Under the pieces are notes generated by a model. That model was not told where the DNA came from, made no database searches, and worked only from the letters and a program-made list of their open reading frames with translations. The position numbers were made by a program, and so were the translations under genes. A stretch of 64,000 nucleotides of DNA from Sphaerosporella brunnea (Eukaryota > Ascomycota > Pezizomycetes > Pezizales > Pyronemataceae): contig VXIS01000086.1 in the NCBI GenBank assembly GCA_008704415.1, forward strand, positions 84,292-148,291, written 5' to 3'. Of this stretch, positions 45,307 through 57,128 are shown piece after piece. How positions within the stretch are numbered: the first letter of the stretch is position 1; the number at the start of each line of letters is the position of its first letter.

Positions 45307-45379
45307 GCTCTGGTAGCTCAGGGGTTAGAGCGGTCGATTGCAGATCGACAGGTCCCTCGTTCAAATCGGGGTCAGAGCT
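45307..45379 (+). tRNA. tRNA-Cys (GCA)
   Basis: 73-nt intronless cloverleaf: acceptor GCTCTGG/TCAGAGC, D-arm TAGCTCAGGGGTTAGAGC, anticodon stem GTCGA/TCGAC around loop TTGCAGA, and T-loop TTCAAAT. The discriminator base is T73, as expected for tRNA-Cys. A seven-T run follows. The mirror copy at 63808-63880 is identical. Confidence 0.95.
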
Positions 45380-45674
45380 TTTTTTGATGTTTCATGCTCA
45401 AGTGGTGTCCTTTTTGTCATCAATTTCAGCCGGTTTTGGGGCAGGTTGTCACAGCAAAATCCTCTGAATCCTAACTCAGCCTTCGCATTCAACAATTCAT
45501 AGCTGATTCGATCCAATCCTACTCTACCTCTACAGCAACAATAGCAATGACAAGTGCAGATACCCTCAGCCGCCTCTAATCTAAACGCAAAACTAAAGGG
45601 GGACTCATAATACAACAGCACAATAACCATACTCTCTCCCCATAAGCTGATCCAATACTCGTACCCAATTTCAA
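45380..45674. other. intergenic spacer
   Basis: Between the tRNA terminator and the 3' end of the membrane-protein gene. Nothing further seen. Confidence 0.5.
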
Positions 45675-47961
45675 CTAGTCAATCCAGCTCCCTGCCTCCG
45701 TCTTCGCAGAAAGCTCCGCGGTGCTCTTCCAGGGTGGAAAGGGAGTGTTAGCCCCCCCATCCAGACTGGGCACCAAGTGAAGTCTGAGCGCGTCCTCATC
45801 CGCCTGATCCTCAACCATCTGCTGCAGCATGGCATTCTTGTCTTTGAAATTCTCGGTATCGAACGATGAGCGCGGCTGCTGGTTCGTAGCCAGGTCGATT
45901 CCGGACGGGATACGTAGACCTGGATGGTCATGCTTAGCTATAGGAGTCGCGAACTGGACAGAATTGCATTTAGCGCTGGCGAAGACGGTTGTGCTGACGT
46001 TTTCCTTGTTTCCCTGGTCGGTGTGATTCAGATCAGATTGACTGGCCTCGTAACCATCGCCAGAAACCGGCGAGGCGGTGGCTTCGTGGATGGTGAGGTT
46101 GCCACTGCTGCGGACTTTTATAATCTCTGGAGTAACTTCTTCTCCGTAATGCCTAGGAACGGAGCGGAGAATTGGGGTTTCTTTAGGTCGTCGATCTGCC
46201 GCGGCGTTGTCGGTACCCAGTACATCTTCGGCCTTGCGGGGTGAACTAGAATAATCCGTGACAGGCACACTCTCTGGCACGACGGCACCCCCGACTGAAG
46301 CACCACGAAGTGCACCATCCCGTTGCTCCAGGATGACCAAATTCTCAGTACCGGGTGCCCTCACAGCAAATAGCCCGTCCAGCCAGCTGTCTCTCATACC
46401 TTTCCGACGATCTCTGAGGGTTTCCCTTCCAAACTCAGTATCCGGCAGTACTGTCATAGCCCTTTCGCGGCGAGGTTGCGGAACACTGACTGAAACACCA
46501 TCCCCACCACAGCTCTCGGCAATTGGAGAAAGGGACCGGTCATCAGGGGCGGGAGGAACGCTTTCAAGGCGTCTGGATGCTTGGCTAAGAACATAATCGG
46601 TATCCATTCGGCTGTTGATGGCGCTCTCGTGGGAGCCACTATCACCCTTAAGAGAAGACGGCACAAAACTGCGAAAGAACTTTGCCGAGTTGAGACGAGG
46701 AGAATTACGCTTACTGCCCAGATCCAGCAAGCCGTTATGCCACTTCTTATTATCAGTGATGTTGGTATCAGATGGCGCCATGCCAGTTTGTCGAGGATAG
46801 CGGGGCATGTAAAAAGCGCCGCTGGAAATAATCTCATGACATCCGTCTGTTACAACATCAGTTATCCCATCGGTCTGCTGCTGTCCCGATGAAGTAGGAT
46901 TCGGAGTCGGAGAGTCTGCCGCCAAACCCGTAGTTGCAATGGTGGTTTCTCCTCTAGCTGTAGCCTTTTCGTTTGGCCCGTGCGGCTCTCGAGGTCTCTT
47001 CACTACTCGTGTCGTATAAGTGTTATTTGTGACATGGTGGATTTCCCTCGGAGTGCAGGCGTGAAGGATGAGGAACAATAACAAAACGCAGACCACCGTG
47101 ATTGCGAGAATGACCGGGATAAGAGCAAGTGAGGTGGCAATAACATCAGGCGTCCAGACGGGAAGCTTGCTGAACAGAGGAGTTTCGGTATTGGTAGTGG
47201 TAGTCTGGGTCATGCCGGTGCCTTTTTCTTCGGAACCTGTCACAATCAGCAAACTCCCAAACCAATTCCCGAGGAGACATACCAATAGTTTTTGAAGGCA
47301 CCACCTCATCAATAATTCCAGGCACCTCCTCCATCCCCTCACCATTCCCCACAGGGACCGGCTCCACAACCACTAACTCCAGCTCCTCATCCTCTTGTCT
47401 CCTCACCATATCGATCTTCTTATTCCCGTCGACCTTCGTCGCAGTCCCCGGTGGGGCGACAACAAACACCTTTCCAGCCCCATCCAACTCCAACATATTG
47501 AAGATTCCCAGACCCCACCTCAAAGCTCCCTTCGGCTCTCTCTTTTCTTTTTCCAGCATTTCATCAGCATAGGCCTGAAATAACCGATTGGTTGGCACAG
47601 CTCTCTTCCCGAAATGCGTGAGTGCGGTTGCACCAGCATGGACCGTAATCACCGGTGCGCTCGTGAGACCGTTCGGGAACGGGTTGATGTTGGTATCGTC
47701 GCCGGAGTCGGCGGTGACGGTCCCCCGCTTCAAAATCGTAAATTTCGACTCGACTGTATTCGTAGCTGTATGCGTAGCTGTAGTGCTCGTTGGAGTAGCT
47801 GTAGCCTTCTCCGGAAACCGCTCCGCATAAACCGTAAGCTCGAAGCCAAACGGAAAGACACTGTCCGTGGTGACGATGGTCTTGACCAAATACTCGACGG
47901 GCCGTGCTGTAGCCAATTGCCCTCGGAAGAAGAGGAGAAGAAGAAGAAAGAGCTGGTGCAT
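45675..47961 (-). CDS. single-pass membrane protein with signal peptide, function unknown
   Basis: Two exons on the minus strand, 47961-47283 and 47236-45675, phase 1, across a 46-base intron (GTATGT, TGCTGATT, GACAG), giving 746 aa. Residues 1-18 (MHQLFLLLLLFFRGQLAT) are a signal peptide, which fixes the start over an upstream in-frame ATG at 48108. The roughly 240-residue lumenal or extracellular part has a Thr/Ala-rich segment suited to O-glycosylation. Residues about 258-286 form one hydrophobic helix, followed at once by CTPRE and basic residues. The 460-residue cytosolic tail is Ser/Pro-rich and probably disordered. The topology resembles fungal wall or stress sensors, but there is no WSC or recognisable Mid2 motif, so no function is claimed. 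A damaged mirror copy lies at 61234-63507. Confidence 0.78.
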
Positions 47962-48273
47962 TTTACGAGAGGAGTGAGGGCGGGTGATGTAATGTAATGT
48001 GTAATGTACAATACTGCTGCTGCTGTGGGTGTAAAGTGAGAGTGGCGGTGTGTGAGGTGTGAGGCTGGAAGGAAGAGTTGCTTGCTTCCCGTCTGTGTCA
48101 CCGTCCATGGTCTATGGCGGCGAACAAGAGAACACCAGGACGTATCTACAGCTTCTGTGAAAGAAAAGAGGCGTTTTAAATTTCCGCATGGTGAGAGCAT
48201 TTTTACCTACAATAGCATCAGGGTCTTTTAACATCTCTCCATAAAGCCTCTGATAAATCCTCCAACAAACACA
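47962..48273. other. intergenic spacer
   Basis: Promoter of the membrane-protein gene and 3' end of MSH5. A CTG/CAG-type short repeat near 48013-48025. Confidence 0.5.
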
Positions 48274-51255
48274 CTATTCCCTCTCCTCAACCCCACTCAA
48301 AACCCTCGCCAGTTGCTCCCTCGTATTCTCCACACCCACGTCCTCACCAAATTCACCCAGAAAAGCCCTGGCAACGCTCTCCGCAACCTCCAACTCTTTC
48401 TTTTCTTCATCCGTCAACTGCACGCAAGCAGCAACCAAATCCTCACCTCTCGCAGCCAACAATATCAGTTCATCCGCTCTATCCACAACCGCCTGTTCAA
48501 TGCCATTCAGTCCCGCACACACAGTCCCAAAGCTGCTATGACTCCTTCCGGCCTCAAGTTTGTAAAGATACGTAATCTGGTTCTCGACTGAGTCGGCGTT
48601 AGAGTCCAGAAGGATACGCATGTGCCCACACCAAAGGTTGGGGTGTTTTTCCTCTGCCAGGAAGCCGCGCTCAAAGATCTCGTGGTAATGGGTGGCGGCT
48701 ACTACTTTCGGCCGATCCGAATCTGGTAATGTCAACAGATGCTCGAAGACAGCACATGCAAGGCCAGCACCGTCGCTGCTGTCTGTTCCTTTGCCGAATT
48801 CGTCGATGATAAGCAGACTGCGGCGGGTGGCAAGGCGCAGGGAAAGCGAGATCTGCTGTAGGTCTATCATGAAGGCACTCTGGATTTTGGAAACACTCTC
48901 GCGTGTCTGAATTCTGGTCAGGATCTTGTCCGTTATTCCAATTGTGGCGTGTTCAGCTGGAACGAAACAGCCGACGTGGGCCATGTAAACAATTAAAGCC
49001 GTCTGTTTGAGATAGACGCTCTTGCCAGAGTAGTTGGGGCCAGTAAGAAGGATCATGCTTGGGCCGTCGGAATGGGCCGTTTCGGTGCTGCCCCTACGGG
49101 AACGGTCTTCATCAGTATCTCCATCATCTTTTCCTCCAACAATGAAGCCGTCGTTTTCAACGTAGGCTGGAACGCAAAGCTCTTGAAGCGGATGCCGGCC
49201 TTTGGTAATTCTGGTGACGTTTTCTTCAGTCATTATGGGCCGAGTGTATTTGTACTTGGAGGCGCTTTCCGCAAGAGCCATGAGGCTATCTGGTCAGTGT
49301 TTTCCCATGCTAAACGGGAAATGTAGGCTCACCAATCAAGCTCAGAGCATACTCGCACGCAATCCGTCAAGAGCGTTTCATGCTCTAGGACCCTGACCTG
49401 CAGTTCATGGATAATCTCAATCTCCCGATCTAAGCAGACCCACATCAGCTTGTGGTGATTAAACCATCTAAAAAACCACAACTTACCACCAATCAATCCA
49501 TACATATCCCCAAAGTAATCATCCATCTCCCTCATCTGGGGATTCTTATAATACCAGCTAGTGGCCGTACAAAACTGGAACTCCCAGTCCTCCCCCACAA
49601 AGGCGGGCCGAACCTCCTCACTCTCAGTACTTTCGGTAGGAAGTCCAGAAGGTGTGCGTGTAACGGATGGTACAACGACCAAATACCCAATTTGCGGAAA
49701 GTAGATGACGTTCAATGCATTGACCACATTTCCAGGAAGATCGGCTGAAGCCGTAATCTGCCTTGCCACTTCGGAGAGCATGTCGCCCATGCCGGCATAC
49801 AGCCGTCTCATCTCGTCCAAACGTGGGTCGACAGCTTCTTTGACCACGACGCGGTTCACATTGGCGGATTCCTCGAAGTCGATGGTATCGGTAATAATTT
49901 GTCCTATATCTGTCAGGTCAGGTACCTCAAAGGTGTCCAGGATCTTCCAGCATCAGCCGTCGTGTCATCCTGGATCCCGTCAGTGTCAAAAAAACATACC
50001 TTTTTAACGATTGGGACTCCAGCCCCTCCAGCGAGTTCTTGAATGACTGTGCGAATCTTGAGGGCATTCAGAACAAAGTCAACGACCGAACTCCATTCTC
50101 CACCTCTCTGCGCACCGCCCTTGCCCCTCTTTAGCTGGCCTAATATCTTCGGAATATTCTTGACCCTCTTCAAGCTCTTTCCAAGAGTGCCAATAACATG
50201 ATCGTTATCAGCCCTGAGTAGAACCGCCACACTCTCCTGCCTCTCATTGATAACATTGATCGACAAAGAGGGTCTTAAAAACCACTGTTTCAAGAGTCTA
50301 TGCCCGAGCGGCGACCTGGTCATATTGATGATTCCTTTCCCCGTCAGCATCTCACAATTCGGAGCCCATCGCAAACTCACCGAATAACGAAAGGCCCTCC
50401 TTCCCACGCCCGCCCTTTCCCTGCATATGAAAGTTCGGATGAGCCTCGTTCTCAAAGATCTGCAAGCTGCAAAGAGTATCCGCGTTGACAAACCTGTGAC
50501 CAAATAAGCCATCCTGTTCCTCCCTTCTCAAGAAAAGGCAAAACTCACATAACATTCCTCAATGAAAACATCTCGACGCTCTGAATCGCCAGGACGCCGC
50601 CCCGATCCGCACCCTCCTGTATCGCCTTCATCCGTTGCAAATACGCCAACACCGCGCCCGCACATCCCACCGTAATGCGGCTGTCCATATCAACCCACGC
50701 GGCTAGTTTCAGCAGATTCCCCCTACTCTGTCCTCCCTCCGCCGAAACGTCATGCAGATCCTGTGGCGCAACCACATCCGGTCCTTTGTACTCTCCAATC
50801 TTGAGCGCAACAAGCCTACTCCTCGCAGTCTCGTACGCAAACTCATTGCTCGGCCTCACAAGGAGTCTGTAGCCCCTCTCGGCCATCTCTCCGTCCGCAG
50901 TCGTGGCTTGTTCCACCTCGTCCAAGCGGGAGGGGATCAGCAGCGTCGTCGGCGAAATCTGGAACTTCAGCGCGTCGATGCAGTCGGCGGCGGCGGCGGC
51001 GGGGAACATGATGTCCTCCATGAAGCTTAGCGTTTCCGTGGCCACCGTGTAGTACGCACACCCGATCTTCGGCCCTTTCATGTCCACCGCCATTATCACG
51101 TCTTCAGAATCGTCTGCGGCGGAGCTGTCGCTGTCGAAGTTTTGTCGCGAGTGAGAGTGGCGTGTGGAGGCGGGTGTGGAGCGGGCGATGCTGCTGCTGC
51201 GAGAGGCCGCTTCGTCGGAGGTACGGAACCAGACGGAGGTGTTGCGGTGGGACAT
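48274..51255 (-). CDS. MSH5: meiotic MutS homologue 5 (MSH5)
   Basis: Five exons: 51255-50549, 50493-50381, 50334-50000, 49943-49333 and 49285-48274, all phases agreeing, 925 aa. Domain order is MutS core ([20 protein letters not shown] in the lever/clamp region, [15 protein letters not shown] at the end of the core), then the ABC ATPase: Walker [13 protein letters not shown] (671-682), [12 protein letters not shown], Walker [12 protein letters not shown] (747-757; Asp750, Glu751) and THYHEI. The SGKSVYLK and FMIDLQQ forms point to MSH5 rather than MSH2, 3, 4 or 6. The N-terminal mismatch-binding domain I is absent, as in MSH4/5. With MSH4 it forms a sliding clamp that stabilises meiotic recombination intermediates and promotes crossovers. 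The fourth intron's acceptor (ATAG) was chosen to give ELDCL. A damaged mirror copy is at 57824-60929. Confidence 0.92.
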
Positions 51256-51854
51256 TGTGTGGGGTGTTGTTGTTGAGTGATGGTTTGTGGAAGGGAATCA
51301 GAATGTGGTGTGGTGGTGTCCGCACGAGATGTCAATCGGAATTGGTTAGGGCGGACGGATCAGCATGAGATCGCAGTTTGTCGTGCCAACACAGAGAGGC
51401 CTTTGCATACTGCCTACTCTATCGTTGTTGGCCGCTAGTTTTGTTTGCCTCCATCTCGGAGCAAGCAGGAGCTTGTCCGGCGGCTACATGCCAGGATTTA
51501 AGCGCAAGCGCAGGAACGACCCCCCTCAAAGATTATGCACTACTCTAGATACACCGCAAGGGATCAAACTCCGAAGACAATAACTACGAGCAGGCCCGAA
51601 AGCCTCCATCGGAGATCATGCCTAGACCAAAGCTTCCAAAAAAGCGAAAAAAAAAGCCATGCACCCATAAAAAAAAAGCCACAAGACAAAGCAAACAGGC
51701 GCAAAATCATCATTGCATCAGAAAAGTAAAAGCAGTAAACACTCTTCGAATGCACACTACCAGAAAACCGATTCACTCATTCCCCCTCCCCCCCCCAACG
51801 AAGCCCATCAAAGCATTATCTCCCATTTTAGAAAAACCATCGCATCCAGTCCTC
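51256..51854. other. intergenic spacer
   Basis: Upstream region of MSH5 and 3' region of the next minus-strand gene. A-rich homopolymer patches near 51645-51680; no gene recognised. Confidence 0.5.
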
Positions 51855-53828
51855 CTAGCGTCTCCAACTCTTCGAGGCGATGTACTCATCAAGGGCAGTT
51901 TCGTCCACATGGCGCCTACTTTCCGCCCCTTTGGCGGCTTCTCGGCGGTTTTGACCCATAGGACGCTGGGGCTGAGGGTGCTCCAAGTTAGTCTGGGGAA
52001 AAACGATACTATCCTGAGAAGCAGACGTCGTCTTTTCCGGAGCTTCACGAGAGCCATAGGCACCGTGAGAAATAGGTCCAGTAGGTCTTCCAAAGCTTGG
52101 AGAAGTGTGTGGTCCACGGCGATCAGGTGATCGCGATCTCCTCATGCCCATATTTTCTTCATAGCCATAGGGGGGCCAAGGACGACTGCTATCGTGGTAT
52201 CGGTCACGAGGCCTTGCTCCCCAATCCCTCGAGTCCTGAGAATCCCTCGCTGGTATGCCAGGATCCTTAGATCTGGGTCTGGTTCGAAAGCGTCTGTCGT
52301 CTCTCCCAGCACGGCGCCTACCACGGTTGTTGAGAACATCCCTATCGAGTGGCCCCACGTTGGATTCACCCTGCTGATTATCCTTGCCACTGTAATTGGG
52401 CATATAGCGATCCCTGTTCTGATCATTCCGGTGCCTAGGGCGCTTGGGGGGTCTCTCGTCGTCCAAAGTGTAAGAACGCGAATACAGGTTGTTATTGGGC
52501 GATCTCTCTCGCTTTTGGTCACTCGCCTGAGCAGGCTTCCAGTCAGTTGTCTGAGCGGGCTTCCGGTCACTGGCCTGAGCAAGCTTGTTCGGTGGATATG
52601 CCTGGCGCGAAGGCTGCATCTTAGAATCGTCGTTACCCTCGGAGTTCACTGCCGGAGGTGGCTGGAGAGGATTCTGCACAGTCATCGGATCAGCCTTCTT
52701 GCTCGCTGCCTTGCAACTCAGAGGTCTTACCACTTTTGACTTGGCGTTGGCTTTGGAACGCTGAAGAGCCGAGTACTCCGCCAGAGACAACTTCTTGGGA
52801 GCCCCCTGCGGCGGTTTGGCCGGAATCGCCGAAGCAACCGATGGAGTGCTGCCATAAACGGCTAGCACCTCGGTCCTTCGGCGACTCTCGCTGTCAGTAC
52901 TTGCAGGCGGCTTCCTCCACTCGGTGGGCTCGGGGTCGGTCCGAATCGCGATAGCTCTTCCGCTTCCAGCAGTCCTGATGGTGCGTTCCAACGAGCGCGC
53001 AAACTCCCCGACAGCTCGCTCTCCGCCCACTCCACGCGCCTCAACAACCAGACCGGCCCATGGCTTCCCGGATCGGGCCAAGAACGGGAATTCGCCGAAA
53101 CCCGCGGTCACCCACCGGTAACCCTCCCAGAAGTTCTTCGTCCTGCCAGCAACTTTTGCCTCTACCTTGTCGACGCTGACGCACTCTCGGTGAGCGCGCA
53201 ACTGCAGGGTATCCTGGCTCCGGCCAACCAGTTCCCAATTGAAAAATCGGGAGTCAGACACATCGATCACAAGCCGTACACGGCGCGACGTGTAGAGCGT
53301 CAGGCAACCCATTCCCTCCGGTAAGACGAGTGCCATCGGTATGCCAGGGCATCCGTTTTTCGGCTTTAGGTCGATCTCATCACCAGCGATCTGAATCGAG
53401 GCCGCCTGCAGCGTAAGGACCCGCCTGTACTCAACGCGCAAAGTCTCGAGTGGCTTCAGGTGACTCTCGAGTGGCTTCAGGGGACTCTCGAGTGGCTTCT
53501 GGGGACTCTCGAGTGGCTTCAGGGGACGAAGTTTCTCGGCCAACTCCTCGAAACTGTACCAGATCGGCGAGAGCGTCAGCGATTCTTCAAAGTCGTCGTG
53601 CCATAGATCGTTGCGGGGTGGTGGCCGCGGCGTCGAAGGCTCCTCCTCTGGTTCGAGGCAATAGACAGAACTGGGTGGCGATCTGTACTCCGCCGTGCTC
53701 AGATGCGGATCCTGACCTTGTTGTATCGGCGCGCTGTTACTCGCCTGCTGGGGGAGATTATCGGCACCTGGTGGTGCGCTCAAGCCCGGATCTTTCGAAC
53801 TCGAGATTTGATCGCCGTTCTCCGGCAT
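51855..53828 (-). CDS. 657-aa hypothetical protein with Arg-rich disordered C-terminus
   Basis: Single open exon starting MPENGDQISSSKDPG. Residues 1-100 are Ser/Pro/Gln-rich. Four 7-residue repeats of the KPLESPQ type (about residues 104-130) come from a 21-bp DNA repeat at 53440-53526. About residues 130-290 look folded (LTLQAASIQIAGDEIDL, FFNWELVGRS, WEGYRWVTAGFGEFPFLA) but match no domain I know. The C-terminal half is low-complexity: QASDRKPAQTTDWKPAQASD repeats, then Arg/Asp/Gly/Ser-rich sequence like that of RNA-associated nuclear proteins, ending EYIASKSWRR. Nuclear RNA-related function would only be a guess. The mirror copy at 55174 is frameshifted. Confidence 0.7.
   Translation of the reverse strand: MPENGDQISSSKDPGLSAPPGADNLPQQASNSAPIQQGQDPHLSTAEYRSPPSSVYCLEPEEEPSTPRPPPRNDLWHDDFEESLTLSPIWYSFEELAEKLRPLKPLESPQKPLESPLKPLESHLKPLETLRVEYRRVLTLQAASIQIAGDEIDLKPKNGCPGIPMALVLPEGMGCLTLYTSRRVRLVIDVSDSRFFNWELVGRSQDTLQLRAHRECVSVDKVEAKVAGRTKNFWEGYRWVTAGFGEFPFLARSGKPWAGLVVEARGVGGERAVGEFARSLERTIRTAGSGRAIAIRTDPEPTEWRKPPASTDSESRRRTEVLAVYGSTPSVASAIPAKPPQGAPKKLSLAEYSALQRSKANAKSKVVRPLSCKAASKKADPMTVQNPLQPPPAVNSEGNDDSKMQPSRQAYPPNKLAQASDRKPAQTTDWKPAQASDQKRERSPNNNLYSRSYTLDDERPPKRPRHRNDQNRDRYMPNYSGKDNQQGESNVGPLDRDVLNNRGRRRAGRDDRRFRTRPRSKDPGIPARDSQDSRDWGARPRDRYHDSSRPWPPYGYEENMGMRRSRSPDRRGPHTSPSFGRPTGPISHGAYGSREAPEKTTSASQDSIVFPQTNLEHPQPQRPMGQNRREAAKGAESRRHVDETALDEYIASKSWRR
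53440..53526. repeat. 21-bp tandem repeat inside a coding exon, about four copies
   Basis: Units of CTCGAGTGGCTTCAGGGGACT with small changes are repeated in frame and encode the KPLESxx heptads of the 657-aa protein. The mirror arm shows a disturbed version of the same repeat near 55478-55556. Confidence 0.85.
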
Positions 53829-54484
53829 ATTGTGAAGTTTTTCTGTCGGCAGAGGTCTGGGGAGGGGGGGGTTTCAGGTGGTGGAGGTGAAGGTGAAGGA
53901 AGGTATGGAGGGGATGAAGGAGGGAGAAGCTCAGTGTCCGAGCGGGTCTGAAAGGGTTTTAAGCTACATATCCCGTCCGGCCGTCCGGCGGTGTTTGCGG
54001 CGGAGTAAGTGCTGTGAGGAGATGGAACTCATGAGGCCTAATGACATAAAGCGGAGCCTACATGGAGAGACAGCGGCTTGCAGGCGCGGTGCGCTGCGGG
54101 TCCTGTACCGGAGGAGATGTCTCTAACCACTGTAAAACATTCCCCAGTCCATATGGGATAAAGTATATACTTGTCAACGCCTTTGCATTGCAATTGCTTG
54201 GTTGGCCAGGTCGATCCGCAACGCAAAGGAAAGCAACCAGAATTAACCCCCCCCCCTCCCCTCCGCCGGGCAAAAAATCTCCAATGCCTTCGATGTCAAC
54301 ATCACTCGGAGTCTGCGAACGAACTCGTAGACAACAAAGGCAGGCAGTCCTCGGTGGCGGATTAACGGCCGGCATTTAGAACCCAAAAGAAAATGCGGCT
54401 TGATCTCGCGATCTGGTGATTTGGACCTCACTTGAGCTCAATGGTTTCTTTCTCCTGCGTTTTTTGGTTCTGAATGCCGGCCCC
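53829..54484. other. spacer leading to palindrome centre
   Basis: Upstream region of the 657-aa protein gene running into the centre of symmetry. No other gene supported. Base-level quality is doubtful because many small differences from the mirror arm occur here. Confidence 0.5.
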
Positions 54485-54518
54485 GCGTCTGTAAACCGCC
54501 GGGGCCGCATTCAGAACC
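54466..54518. repeat. centre of the giant palindrome
   Basis: GGTTCTGAATGCCGGCCCC (54466-54484) faces its reverse complement at 54501-54518, with a 16-base spacer 54485-54500. The two strands mirror each other outward from here for at least 9.3 kb. Confidence 0.9.
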
Positions 54519-55173
54519 AAAAACGCATGAGAATGAGAAACCGTGAGCTCAAGTGAGGTCAAATCACCAGATCGACGTAGCTCAAGTGCGCTGTGCATTT
54601 TCTTTTGGGTTCTAAATCGCCGGCCGTGATGATCGCGCCACCGAGGACTGCCTGCCATCTTGTGTGCCTGCGTACGAGTTCGTTCGCAGACTCCAGAGTG
54701 ATGTGACATCGAAGGCGATTGCGAGATTTTGCCCGGCGGAGGCGAGGGGAGTTTAATTCTGGTTGACTTTTTGCACTTTGCGTTCGCGGATCGACCTGGC
54801 CACCATGCAATTGCAATGCACAAGGCGTGTTGACTAGAGTATATACTTTACTCCCATATGGACTGGGAATGTTTTTACAGTGGTTAGAGACATCTCCTCC
54901 GGTACAGGACCCGCACGCGCCCGCGCCCTGCACGCCGCTGTCTCGTCCATGTAGGCTCCGCTTTCTATGTCATTAGGACCTCATGTCTTCACATCGCCTC
55001 CAGCAACTTACTCCGCCGCAAACAACCGCCGGACGGCCGTACGGATATGTAGCTTAAAACCCTTTCAGACCCGCTCGGACACTGAGCTTCTCCTCCTTCA
55101 TCCCTCCATACCTTCCTTCACCTTCACTCCACCACCTGAAACTCCCCAGACCTCTGCGACAGAAACTCACAAT

Positions 55174-57128
55174 ATGCCGGAGAACGGCGATCAAGTCTCG
55201 AGTTACGAAAGATCCGGCTTGAGCGCACCACAGGTGCCGATAATCTCCCAGCAGGCGAGTAACAGCGCGCCGATACAACAAGGTCAGGATCCGCATCTGA
55301 GCACGCGGAGTACAGATCGCCACCCAGTTCTGTCTATTGCCTCGAACCAGAGGAGGAGCCTTCGACGCCGCGGCCCCACACCCGCAACGATCTATGGCAC
55401 GACGACTTTGAAGAATCGCTGACGCTCTCGCCGATCTGGTACAGTTTCGAGGAGTTGCCGAGAAAACTTCGTCCCCTGAAGCCACTCGACAGTCCCCAGA
55501 AGCCACTCGAGAGCCCCTGAAGCCACTCGAGAGTCACCTGAAGCCACTCGAGACTTTGCGCGTTGAGTACAGGCGGGTCCTTACGCTGCAGGCGGCCTCG
55601 ATTCAGATCGCTGGTGATGAGATCGACCTAAAGCCGAAAACGGATGCCCTGGCATACCGATGGCACTCGTCTTACCGGAGGAATGGGTTTGCCTGACGCT
55701 CTACACGTCGCGCCGTGTACGGCTTGTGATCGATGTGTCTGACTCCCGATTTTTCAATTGGGAACTGTTGGCCCGGAGCCAGGATACCCTGCAGTTGCGC
55801 GCTCTACCGCAGAGTGCGTCAGCGTCGCGACAAGGTAGAGGCAAAAGTTGCTGGCAGGACGAAGAACTTCTGGGAGGGTTACCGGTGGGTGACCGCGGTT
55901 TCGGCGAATTCCCGTTCTGGCCCGATCCGGGAAAGCCATGGGCCGGTCTGGTTGTTGAGGCGCGTGGAGTGGGCGGAGAGCGAGCTGTCGGGGAGTTTGT
56001 CGCGCCTCGTTGGAACGCACCATCAGGACTGCTGGAAGCGAAGACTATCGCGATTCGGACCGACCCCGAGCCCACCGAGTGGAGGAAGCCGCCTGCAAGT
56101 ACTGACAGCGAGAGTCGCCGAGGACCGAGGTGCTAGCGTTTATGGCAGCACTCCATCGTTTGCTTCGCGATTCCGCCAAACCGCCGCAGGGGGCTCTCAA
56201 GAAGTTGTCTCTGGCGGAGTACTCGGCTCTTCAGCGTTCCAAAGCCAACGCCAAGTCAAAAGTGGTAAGACCTCTGAGTTGCAAGGCAGCGAGCAAGAAG
56301 GCTGATCCGATGACTGTGCAGAATCCTCTCCAGCCACCTCCGGCAGTGAACTCCGAGGGTAACGACGATTCTAAGATGCAGCCTTCGCGCCAGGCATATC
56401 CACCGAACAAGCTTGCTCAGCCAGTGACCGGAAGCCCGCTCAACAACTGACTGGAAGCCTGCTCAGGCGAGTGACCAAAAGCGAGAGAGATCGCCCAATA
56501 CAACCTGTATTCGCGTTCTTACACTTTGACGACGAGAGACCCCCAAGCGCCCTAGGCACGGAATGATCAGAACAGGGATCGCTATATGCCCAATTACAGT
56601 GGCAAGGCATAATCAGCAGGGTGATCCAACGTGGCCACTCGATAGGATGTGTCTCACAACCGTGGTAGTCGCCGTGCTGGAGAGACGACAGACGCTTTCG
56701 AACCAGACCCAGATCTAAGATCCTGTCATACCAGCGAGGGATTCTCAGGACTCGAGGGATTGGGGAGCAAGGCCTCGTGACCGATCACCACGATCGCAGT
56801 CGTCCTTGGGCTATGGCTATGAAGAAAATATGGGCATGAGGAGATCGCGATCACCTGTCGCCGTGGACGCACACACTTCTCCAAGCGTTGGCAGACCTAC
56901 TGGACCTATTCTCACGGGTGCCTATGGCTCTCGTGAAGCTCCAGAAAGACGACGTCTGCTCTCAGATCGGTACATCGTTTTTCCCCAGACTACTTGGAGT
57001 CACTCCCCTCAGCCCCAGCGTCCTATGGGTCCAACCGCCGAGAGCCGCCAAATGGGTCGGAACAGTAGGCGCACATGTTTGACGAAACGTAAAGCAAACT
57101 TGTGTGCATCGCCTCGACGCACATTGTG
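55174..57128 (+). pseudogene. frameshifted mirror copy of the 657-aa protein gene
   Basis: Starts at the equivalent ATG (MPENGDQVSS) but loses frame within about 35 codons. Recognisable pieces reappear in all three frames: FFNWELL near 55756, SLAEYSALQRSKANAK near 56205 and YGYEENMGMRRSRSP near 56814. Many small indels are present. Probably not a separate gene (see the palindrome finding). Confidence 0.8.

Larger units (their letters stand above)
45189..54484. repeat. left arm of giant inverted repeat
   Basis: The sequence from here to 54484 recurs in reverse complement at 54501-64000. The arm starts at 45189 only because the window ends at 64000; it may go further. All genes in this arm have intact frames and good splice sites. 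The last 0.5 kb next to the centre differs from its mirror at many positions, so it may itself be poorly sequenced. Confidence 0.9.
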
